Made by a program: the position numbers and the translations under genes
In this document: positions 1 through 7,429 of the stretch, piece by piece
Position numbering within the stretch: the stretch's first letter is position 1
Layout of the letters: the number at the start of each line of letters is the position of its first letter
Origin: Syntrophomonadaceae bacterium
Lineage (GTDB): Bacteria > Bacillota > DSM-12270 > Thermacetogeniales > Thermacetogeniaceae
Length of the DNA: 40,027 nt
Direction of reading: 5' to 3'
NCBI GenBank assembly: GCA_012840405.1
Contig: DULM01000149.1
Span: 1-40,027 of the forward strand
The notes under the pieces: generated by a model
The model's database searches: none
What the model saw: only the letters and a program-made list of their open reading frames with translations
Told to the model about the DNA's origin: nothing

Positions 1-1703
1 CAGCCACACTCAAGGCAGCGACCTGCTTCTTTGACAGCTTCCTCAGCAGCTAAACCTAAATTGACCTCCCGGAAGTTGTCCTTGCGCTCATCAGGTGACA
101 AGTGGGGCATCTCTACCCGTGGCACTTTGGTCACTTCTGCAAAATCATCAGGAGTCAAACCTTCCTGCTTGACAAGATAAGGCTCAGCGCCAGGAAATTC
201 CTCACCTGCAAGATAGGCAATTATTGATTCCGCAGCCTTTTTCCCCTGGGCTACAGCTTCGATGGCAATTCCCGGTCCTGTAACACCATCTCCACCGGCA
301 AACACACCTGGGAGGTTAGTTGCGAGCGTATGCTCATCAACAGCGATGGTGTTCCATTTAGTGAGAGCAACTGTGATCCCTTGAGGATTCACCTGCTGGC
401 CAATCGCCTTGATCACTGTGTCAATTTCTATAGTTTCCTCTGCTCCCGGTATGGGGACAGGCCTTCTCCTGCCAGATGCATCAGGTTCACCCAACTCCAT
501 CTTCTGCAGGCGAATAGCGGTCACATGCCCGTTTTCTTCACATATCTCAATGGGAGACACCAGGAAACGGAATTGCACCCCTTCTTCTTCAGCCTCTTTG
601 ATCTCTATGTCCTCAGCAGGCATCTCCTTTTTGGTTCTTCGGTAAAGGACCAGTACTTCCTTTGCCCCTAAGCGCAGAGCTGTACGGGCAGCATCCATAG
701 CTGTGTTTCCACCACCGACCACAGCTACTCTATCACCGATCCGCACTTCTTTATGCAAAGCTACCTCACGCAAGAAGTCAATACCCCCCAGTACCTCAGG
801 CAGGTCTTCACCCTTGCACCTGATACTGGAGCTCTCCCAGGCGCCGATCCCCAGAAAGACCGCATCATAATTCTCCCTCAGGTAGTCCAGGCTGAGATCG
901 ACCCCAACCCGGGTGTTATAAATGAACTTGACCCCCATTTTTTCAATCAGTTCTATTTCCTGATCGAGTACGGTTTTGGGCAGACGGTATTCAGGGATAC
1001 CATAGCGCAGCATGCCGCCGGCCTTTGGCATGGCATCATAGACAGTAACCTCATGCCCAGCCCTAGCTAAAAAGTAAGCAGCTGTCAGACCAGCAGGCCC
1101 CGCACCTACGACAGCCACCTTCTTACCGGTGGTTGGAGCTATTTCCGGCATGTATGGCTCCTGGCTCGCCAGATCCTGATCAGCCACAAAATACTTGAGC
1201 TGAGCGATGGAGATGGGTTCCTCTACCAACTGGCGCCTGCAGGCGGTCTCACAAGGATGGGGGCAGACCCGACCGATACAGGCTGGAATAGGCATGACCT
1301 CTTTAATTAAGGCCAGGGCTTCCCGGTATTGTTTGTTGGCGATCAAACCCACATATCCCTGGACATCGGCGTGTGCCGGGCAGGCCTGGATACAGGGACC
1401 ACGGCAGTCCCCATTATGGTCTGACAGCAGCAATTCTAATGTGAGTTTCCGGGATTCCCGCACCCTGGGAGAATCTGTGAAAATCACCATCCCATCTGCA
1501 ACCTCTGTGGCACAGGAGCGTAACAGCTTGGGATTGCCAGCCACTTCCACCACACAGAGGCCACACCCCCCATAGGGCTTCAACCGCTCATCATAACAAA
1601 GGGTCGGTATATCGATGCCATTTTGGCGTGCCACTTCCAAAATAGTCTGGCCGCGTACTGCAGTTACTTCTTTTCCGTTGATGTTAAGCTTCAAGTTATC
1701 CAT
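1..1703 (-). CDS. 2Fe-2S ferredoxin-domain / GltD-like FAD-NAD(P) oxidoreductase, C-terminus truncated by window edge
   Basis: Open minus-strand frame absent from the ORF track because it runs off the window. My translation starts MDNLKLNINGKEVTAVRGQTILEVARQNGIDIPTLCYDERLKPYGGCGLCVVEVAG and contains CIGRVCPHPCETACRR, VAVVGAGPAGLTAAYFLARAGHEVTVYDA, VAVVGGGNTAMDAART; ends ...AGRCLECG at the edge. GGGGGAG Shine-Dalgarno upstream of the ATG. Confidence 0.9.
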   Translation of the reverse strand, partial: MDNLKLNINGKEVTAVRGQTILEVARQNGIDIPTLCYDERLKPYGGCGLCVVEVAGNPKLLRSCATEVADGMVIFTDSPRVRESRKLTLELLLSDHNGDCRGPCIQACPAHADVQGYVGLIANKQYREALALIKEVMPIPACIGRVCPHPCETACRRQLVEEPISIAQLKYFVADQDLASQEPYMPEIAPTTGKKVAVVGAGPAGLTAAYFLARAGHEVTVYDAMPKAGGMLRYGIPEYRLPKTVLDQEIELIEKMGVKFIYNTRVGVDLSLDYLRENYDAVFLGIGAWESSSIRCKGEDLPEVLGGIDFLREVALHKEVRIGDRVAVVGGGNTAMDAARTALRLGAKEVLVLYRRTKKEMPAEDIEIKEAEEEGVQFRFLVSPIEICEENGHVTAIRLQKMELGEPDASGRRRPVPIPGAEETIEIDTVIKAIGQQVNPQGITVALTKWNTIAVDEHTLATNLPGVFAGGDGVTGPGIAIEAVAQGKKAAESIIAYLAGEEFPGAEPYLVKQEGLTPDDFAEVTKVPRVEMPHLSPDERKDNFREVNLGLAAEEAVKEAGRCLECG

Positions 1704-1716
1704 TCCATACTCCCCC

Positions 1717-3480
1717 TTACTCTACAGTGACAGCCTGATACTTGCTTGGGCAAGCCTCAAAGCAGCTACCACACTTCAGGCACAACTCCTGGTTAATCAC
1801 ATGGGGTTTTTTCTTCTCACCGGTAATACACTTAGCCGGGCACTTGCTGGCACAGGTCCCGCACCCACGGCACTTCTCCGGGTCGATCCGAAAGGTGATC
1901 AGGGATTTGCACTGCTTGGCAGGACACTTTTTATCTTTAATGTGAGCCTCATACTCATCTCTGAAATAACGGATTGTTGTCAGAACAGGGTTAGGGGCAC
2001 TCTGTCCCAAGCCGCAAAGTGATCCTTCTTTGACCTTAAGCGCTATCTCCTGCAGCAGTTCAGTATCCCCTTCCTGCCCCTCACCATTGCAGATACGTTC
2101 CAAAATCTCCAACATCCGTTTGGTCCCTATCCGGCATTGGACACATTTGCCGCAGGATTCAGATTGAGTAAATTCCAGAAAGAACCGCGCCACATCAACC
2201 ATACAGGTGGTCTCATCCATGACAACCATTCCTCCGGATCCCATGATCGCTCCGGTCTGGTTGATGGAGTCATAATCAACCGGTGTATCCAGCAGTTCTT
2301 CAGGAATACAGCCTCCAGACGGGCCTCCCAGTTGAACTGCTTTGAATTGCTTGTCCCCCTTGATCCCGCCTCCGATATTAAAAATAACTTCCCGCAGGCT
2401 CAGGCCCATCGGTACTTCTACCAGCCCACCCCGCTTAATCTTGCCTGCCAAGGCGAAAACTTTGGTTCCAGGGCTTTTTTCTGTTCCCATAGCGGAAAAA
2501 GCCTTGCCGCCATTGGCCAGGATCCAGGGCACATTAGCATAGGTTTCCACATTGTTGATGTTGGTGGGCTTTCCCCAGTAACCGGACTGAGCTGGGAAGG
2601 GAGGCTTTAAACGAGGCATTCCCCGCTCTCCCTCTAAAGAGGCGATCAATGCTGTTTCTTCACCGCAGACAAAAGCTCCTGCCCCTTGTTTGATGCTGAT
2701 TTCAAAGTCAAAACCGCTGCCGAAGATGTTTTTGCCGAGTATACCCCGCTCTTCTGCCTGTTTAATGGCCATCTCTGCCCTCTTGATCGCCAGCGGATAC
2801 TCAGCTCTGCAGTAGATAAACCCTTCCTTTGCCCCAACTGCATAGCCTGCGATAGCCATACCCTCCAGAACCGAATGGGGGTCACCCTCCAAAAGGCTGC
2901 GGTCCATAAAGGCACCCGGGTCTCCTTCATCAGCATTGCAGATGATGTATTTAATATCCCCTGGTGTCTTGCGGGCTGCATCCCACTTAAACCAGGTAGG
3001 GAAACCAGCTCCCCCACGGCCCCTCAGTCCGGATTCTTTTATTTCGGAGATTACCTCTTCAGGGGTCATCTCGGTAACCACACGCTTTAAGGCCTGATAT
3101 CCTTCATGTTCAATATAATCCTGGAGATTTTCGGGATTGATGACCCCGCAGTTCCGCAATGCCACCCTCTTCTGGCCTGCCATAAAACAGTAGTCCTTTT
3201 CCGGGGCAGCTAACAAGTATTGCTCCACCGGAGACTGACCTGTGATGTGTTCGTCAAAGATCTTGAGTACCACTTCTGGGGTGACATAGCCGTAGGTAAA
3301 GACTCTTTCCTGGTCATCGATTACATCTAAAAGTGGTTCAGCATGACACATGCCGATACAGCCTGTGTCCTTTACTTCTATATCTAACCCGCGTTTTTGA
3401 ATCTCTGCTTCGACGCTTTCCTTTACCTTTAAGGCACCGGCAGCTATGCCGCAACTTCCTAATCCTATCCTTATTTTCAT
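1717..3480 (-). CDS. NuoF/HndC-like NADH-binding FeS flavoprotein subunit (thioredoxin-like 2Fe-2S, FMN/NAD and 2x4Fe-4S domains)
   Basis: ESGLRGRGGAGFPTWFKW, ICNADEGDPGAFMDRSLLEGDPH, ESCGKCVQCRIGTKRM, and C-terminal CRGCGTCASKCPAKCI / CLKCGSCFEACPSKY ferredoxin motifs. Confidence 0.93.
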   Translation of the reverse strand: MKIRIGLGSCGIAAGALKVKESVEAEIQKRGLDIEVKDTGCIGMCHAEPLLDVIDDQERVFTYGYVTPEVVLKIFDEHITGQSPVEQYLLAAPEKDYCFMAGQKRVALRNCGVINPENLQDYIEHEGYQALKRVVTEMTPEEVISEIKESGLRGRGGAGFPTWFKWDAARKTPGDIKYIICNADEGDPGAFMDRSLLEGDPHSVLEGMAIAGYAVGAKEGFIYCRAEYPLAIKRAEMAIKQAEERGILGKNIFGSGFDFEISIKQGAGAFVCGEETALIASLEGERGMPRLKPPFPAQSGYWGKPTNINNVETYANVPWILANGGKAFSAMGTEKSPGTKVFALAGKIKRGGLVEVPMGLSLREVIFNIGGGIKGDKQFKAVQLGGPSGGCIPEELLDTPVDYDSINQTGAIMGSGGMVVMDETTCMVDVARFFLEFTQSESCGKCVQCRIGTKRMLEILERICNGEGQEGDTELLQEIALKVKEGSLCGLGQSAPNPVLTTIRYFRDEYEAHIKDKKCPAKQCKSLITFRIDPEKCRGCGTCASKCPAKCITGEKKKPHVINQELCLKCGSCFEACPSKYQAVTVE

Positions 3481-3482
3481 TC

Positions 3483-4073
3483 TTATTTCCCTCCCTCACA
3501 GGCCTGCTGTTCTGAAGCAGCCAGATCCCTTATTATTTTGAGGGCCTTATCAGGGGTTAGTGGTCCGTATGCCTGTTCATTGATCATCATTACAGGAGCT
3601 AAGCTGCAGCAGCCCAGGCAAGCCACACAATCCAGTGTAAAAAGCCTATCAGAGGTCGTTTCATTAGGCTTGATATTAAGTTCTTCACATATGGCTGTCA
3701 AGATCCGTTCAGATCCGTTGACATGACAGGCAGTGCCTTGACACAACAGGATATGGTATTTCCCAACCGGCTGCAACCGAAACTGTGTATAGAATGTTGC
3801 CACTCCGTATATTTTTGCTGGTTTGATCTTCATTGTGGATGCTATATAATCCATCACCTGCTGCGGAAGGTAACCGTAAATTGCTTGTACTCCCTGCAGG
3901 ATAGCGACTAGGCTGCCCTTTTTGCCCCTGTATTGCTCTAGCAGTTCCTGCAGAGACTGCCAGCTACTGGCATCCTTCTTTATGTCATTTTCTTGCTGTT
4001 TGTTGCACTGACAGGTACATGACATGGAGATAATCCTCCCCTCGCCTTGTTGATTACTTAATCTAACAATCAA
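3483..4073 (-). CDS. NuoE/HndA-like 2Fe-2S thioredoxin-fold subunit
   Basis: GYLPQQVMDYIA...YGVATFYTQFRLQPVGKYHILLCQGTACHVNGSE...CVACLGCCSLAPVMMIN. Confidence 0.93.
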   Translation of the reverse strand: MIVRLSNQQGEGRIISMSCTCQCNKQQENDIKKDASSWQSLQELLEQYRGKKGSLVAILQGVQAIYGYLPQQVMDYIASTMKIKPAKIYGVATFYTQFRLQPVGKYHILLCQGTACHVNGSERILTAICEELNIKPNETTSDRLFTLDCVACLGCCSLAPVMMINEQAYGPLTPDKALKIIRDLAASEQQACEGGK

Positions 4074-4106
4074 TAAAAACTCTTAAGTAAATTCGCATTT
4101 TTTAGT

Positions 4107-4937
4107 CTATTCCTGCCTGCTGGATCCAATTGACACCTTATCAGAGCTGCTCACCTGGTTAAGCTGAATGGTCCGAGCCACTACAGAAGACCGGGTGATC
4201 CGGACAAGGTCTCCCTTTTGAATGGGAATTTCCTCTTCTCCATCTATGGTCAGATATGTCTCGTAATCAGAATCCAGTTCAAATTCCAGTTGTGACGAAG
4301 ATCTGATCACCAAAGGATGTGAAGACGAAAATTGAGGGCAGATGGGGGTGATCACCAGTGCTGAAATACTGGGTTCAAGTATTGGACCTCCCGCAGACAG
4401 AGAGTAAGCTGTAGAACCGGTGGGTGTGGCACAGATTACGCCATCCCCCTGGTATCTTGTATATAACAAGCCGTCTAGCCAGAGCTTGATCTTGATAGTG
4501 TGTAAAACACGCGCCTTAATGACCGCATCATTGAGAGCTATTGACTGATGCAGACAGCCTTGACCATCCCTGAGCAGTTGAACATTGATCATCATTCTTT
4601 TTTTGATCTCATATTTACCCTGCAAAAGCAGATCCAAGGCCTCCATCAAGTCCTCAGGTTCGATACTGCTGAGAAACCCTACAGTTCCTAGGTTTACACC
4701 CAGTATTGGGGTGCCGCTGTCGGCATAGCTGCGGGCAGTCTTCAATAGTGTGCCATCTCCTCCTAAAACCATTACCAGGTCCCCTTCAGGGCAGTTACCT
4801 TCAGTAAGCTGGCAGAAACCAAGCAGACTGCAGTATACCCCCCTTGAGGAGAGTACGGCTTTAACCTTTTGGGCAAGAATTGATGCTTTGCTGTCATTTT
4901 TGTGGACTATGATTATCTGCAATTGTAAACCAGCCAC
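4107..4937 (-). CDS. NAD(+)/NADH kinase (first of two in the window), GTG start
   Basis: GGDGTLLKTAR, LGVNLGTVGFLSSIEP, TPTGSTAYSLSAGGPI, LTIDGEE; 33 nt upstream of the NuoE-like gene on the same strand. Confidence 0.88.
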   Translation of the reverse strand: MAGLQLQIIIVHKNDSKASILAQKVKAVLSSRGVYCSLLGFCQLTEGNCPEGDLVMVLGGDGTLLKTARSYADSGTPILGVNLGTVGFLSSIEPEDLMEALDLLLQGKYEIKKRMMINVQLLRDGQGCLHQSIALNDAVIKARVLHTIKIKLWLDGLLYTRYQGDGVICATPTGSTAYSLSAGGPILEPSISALVITPICPQFSSSHPLVIRSSSQLEFELDSDYETYLTIDGEEEIPIQKGDLVRITRSSVVARTIQLNQVSSSDKVSIGSSRQE

Positions 4938-4967
4938 CCCACCGCTTTTTTATGAGGCATTATTAAA

Positions 4968-4999
4968 GGCCGGAGCGGGTAGTCATTCCCGTCCCGGCC
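4968..4999. terminator. GC-rich hairpin between aldehyde dehydrogenase and NAD kinase; probable terminator
   Basis: GGCCGG-A-GCGGG-TAGTCATT-CCCGT-C-CCGGCC inverted repeat; followed by TTTAAT on the minus strand and TCTTTT on the plus strand. Confidence 0.55.
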
Positions 5000-5120
5000 T
5001 CTTTTACCTCAAAGTAGTTTGTACATCTTCAAGAATTTATTTACATCATAGAGCATAACAAATACAATTCAAAGGGAAAAACATCAAATGCTACAGGGAC
5101 GGTTAGTCTATCTACTACTT

Positions 5121-6596
5121 TTAATAGAGGCCTACCTTCTCCTCAGACAGGCTGATAAAAATGTTTTTCTTCTGGGTGTAGTGATCAAGCACCATATGGT
5201 GTGTTTCTCGGCCGATACCTGATTTCTTATATCCACCGAAGGGGGCATGTGCAGGCAGATTGTTGTAGTTGTTCACCCACATACGGCCTGTTTCAATCCC
5301 TCTTGCTACACGCAATGCTCTGTTGATATCCTTAGTCCAAACAGCTCCGCCCAGTCCATACTCACTGTCATTAGCCATATCGATGACCTCTTCCTCTGTC
5401 TTAAACTTGATAAAGACAGCAACTGGACCAAAGATCTCTTCCTGGGCAACTCTCATATCATTTTTAACATCAATCAGGATAGTAGGTCTCATGAAAGCAC
5501 CCTTGTCCAGCCCGTTTTCGGTGATGCGCTCGCCACCGCAGGCCACCTTTGCCCCTTCTTTTTTACCTATTTCTACATAGTCCAGAATCTTATTGAGTTG
5601 CCCCTCATTGACTTGAGAGCCCATTACAGTATCCTTTTCCCAAGGTAGGCCAACCTTGACCTTATTGAAAGCATCTACGCATTCTGCTAAGAACTTATCC
5701 CAGATATCCTCATGAACAAAGACCCGAGATCCGGCACAGCAAACCTGGCCCTGGTTGAACAGAATTCCCATCTGGACTCCTTCAATTGCCTTTTCCCATG
5801 GGCAATCAGGGAAGTAGATATTAGCAGACTTGCCGCCCAATTCCAAAGTGGCGGGGATCAGCCTTTTTGCAGCAGCTGCAGCGATATCATAACCAACTTC
5901 AGTAGAACCGGTAAAGGCTAATTTTTTGAAGCCTGGATGCTCCAGCATGTAGTTTCCTGTTGTGGAGCCGCGGCCGGTAACAACATTAACTACTCCTGGA
6001 GGCAGTACCTGATCAAGGAGTTTTGCCAGTTCAAGTATACTCAAAGATGTGACTGATGACGGTTTAATTACGACAGTATCCCCTGCTGCCAAAGCCGGAG
6101 CGATCTTCCAGCAAGCCATTAAGAATGGGAAGTTCCAGGGAATAATCTGGCCGACGACACCAATCGGCTCCCGCAGGATAATGCTCATGGTGTTATCATC
6201 GATCATTGCCACAGATCCTTCTTCCATTCTAACAGCACTGGCAAAATAGCGGAAGTGGTCAGCACCCAAGGGGATATCGATGGCAGTTGTTTCTCTGATG
6301 GGCTTCCCATTATCAAGGGTTTCAATCATAGCCAACTTTTCGGCGTTTTCATCGATCAGATCAGCGATCTTTAGCAGTATTGCTGCCCGCTCTGCGGGAC
6401 TGGTCTTCTTCCAGGATTCAAAAGCCTTTTGGGCCGCCTTCACCGCAGCATCAACATCATTTCTCGACGCATCAGCACAGCTAGCAAGAAATTCTCCGTT
6501 TGCCGGACAATAGGCCTTAAAGGTCTTTCCACCCTCGGCATCTACCCATTTGCCACCAATATACAGTTTGTAACTGTCATCCATCGGTTTTTGCAT
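5121..6596 (-). CDS. NAD-dependent aldehyde dehydrogenase (AldB/AcoD/ExaC-type)
   Basis: PWNFPFLMACWKIAPALAAG, LAFTGSTEVG, LELGGKSANIYF, NQGQVCCAGSR, EEIFGPV, PFGGYKKSGIGRE. Confidence 0.94.
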   Translation of the reverse strand: MQKPMDDSYKLYIGGKWVDAEGGKTFKAYCPANGEFLASCADASRNDVDAAVKAAQKAFESWKKTSPAERAAILLKIADLIDENAEKLAMIETLDNGKPIRETTAIDIPLGADHFRYFASAVRMEEGSVAMIDDNTMSIILREPIGVVGQIIPWNFPFLMACWKIAPALAAGDTVVIKPSSVTSLSILELAKLLDQVLPPGVVNVVTGRGSTTGNYMLEHPGFKKLAFTGSTEVGYDIAAAAAKRLIPATLELGGKSANIYFPDCPWEKAIEGVQMGILFNQGQVCCAGSRVFVHEDIWDKFLAECVDAFNKVKVGLPWEKDTVMGSQVNEGQLNKILDYVEIGKKEGAKVACGGERITENGLDKGAFMRPTILIDVKNDMRVAQEEIFGPVAVFIKFKTEEEVIDMANDSEYGLGGAVWTKDINRALRVARGIETGRMWVNNYNNLPAHAPFGGYKKSGIGRETHHMVLDHYTQKKNIFISLSEEKVGLY

Positions 6597-6756
6597 TTCT
6601 CTTTCCCTCCATAAGAAATATGATAATGATTTAAGTTCTCTAGACCACGCTCAGTCGCCGACCTTAGTTACCAACCTGTTCTACCACCCCCTCAGTAAAA
6701 ATGAACACCAATTGAAAGCTGTACCGGCAGGGGCGCGGTGCAGTTTTTTCCGCAGT

Positions 6757-6844
6757 AAACCCCTTTCCAAATGGGGAAGCCCATCAGTTTCCCCATGAAC
6801 CCTAACGACCTGCAAACCATAGTTTGAAACATTAGATTTGGAGG
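6757..6844 (-). promoter_or_regulatory. Candidate Moco/Tuco-like riboswitch aptamer in the 5' leader of the aldehyde dehydrogenase
   Basis: Minus-strand CCTCCAAATCTAATGTTTCAAACTATGGTTTGCAGGTCGTTAGGGTTCATGGGGAAACTGATGGGCTTCCCCATTTGGAAAGGGG aligns with the plus-strand copy (7140-7237): CAGGYCGWTAGGGT, GGAAACT tetraloop stem, GGCYTCCCATTTTGGAAAGGRG; closing CTCC/GGGG helix. Confidence 0.65.
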
Positions 6845-6877
6845 TTGTAAGAGATTTCATTTACAAAAACTATATAA

Positions 6878-6894
6878 AGCAATAATCGTGCCAA
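6878..6894 (-). promoter_or_regulatory. Sigma-54 (-24/-12) promoter for the aldehyde dehydrogenase
   Basis: Minus strand TTGGCACGATTATTGCT: exact GG-N10-GC spacing, matches TGGCACG-N4-TTGCW; the divergent neighbour is a sigma-54 activator. Confidence 0.85.
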
Positions 6895-7077
6895 TCACAA
6901 AACTGAATCTAAAACACTGCTTAAAACCAAGACATAAAGCAAAAATCCCAGATAATATCTATGGGATGAAGTGTTCACTGTATGTAAAAATACGTATTAT
7001 AACTGTAAAATCCAGGTTACACTATATTACATTTCACAACAGCTGATAGAAATTAAGCTGCTAGCTGAAATAAAATA

Positions 7078-7106
7078 TTGTCAAAATGGTGAAAGGATCT
7101 TTTATT
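7078..7106 (+). promoter_or_regulatory. Possible sigma-A promoter for the riboswitch/activator transcript
   Basis: TTGTCA-N17-TTTATT; would start transcription about 27 nt before the aptamer closing helix. Confidence 0.4.
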
Positions 7107-7139
7107 TATTTTGTCGAAGGTAAAATAAAATAATAAAAA

Positions 7140-7237
7140 TCTCCGAGCCTACAAGCCTGAAGCCGGTTTTTGGGTATGGATGACAGGCCGATAGGGTCTG
7201 AGAGGAAACTTTCAGGCCTCCCATTTTGGAAAGGAGA
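7140..7237 (+). promoter_or_regulatory. Candidate Moco/Tuco-like riboswitch aptamer upstream of the sigma-54 activator
   Basis: TCTCCGAGCC...GCCTG...GGGTATGGATGACAGGCCGATAGGGTCTGAGAG-GAAA-CTTTCAGGCCTCCCATTTTGGAAAGGAGA: closing TCTCC/GGAGA helix, 10-bp GNRA-capped stem GGTCTGAGAG/CTTTCAGGCC; motif resembles recalled Moco RNA (RF01055) consensus. Confidence 0.7.
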
Positions 7238-7259
7238 GTATGTGATTGTAGTTTATTTT

Positions 7260-7292
7260 ACCGGTGTACTCTCTGCACTGGTTTTTTGTTTC
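7260..7292 (+). terminator. Intrinsic terminator forming the riboswitch expression platform
   Basis: ACCGGTG-tactctctg-CACTGGT followed by TTTTTTGTTT; loop TACTCTC (7267-7273) is complementary to GAGAGTA (7234-7240), which overlaps the aptamer closing helix. Confidence 0.8.
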
Positions 7293-7429
7293 ATAACCTT
7301 CCTTGATAAAATCACATATTCACAACATACCTAACTCAGCCCCTAAACACCAGCAGACATAACAACAAACTGACCCAACTATATATACTAGTTTGATAAT
7401 ACCTGTTCCGCAGGAAAGGAGATAATAAA

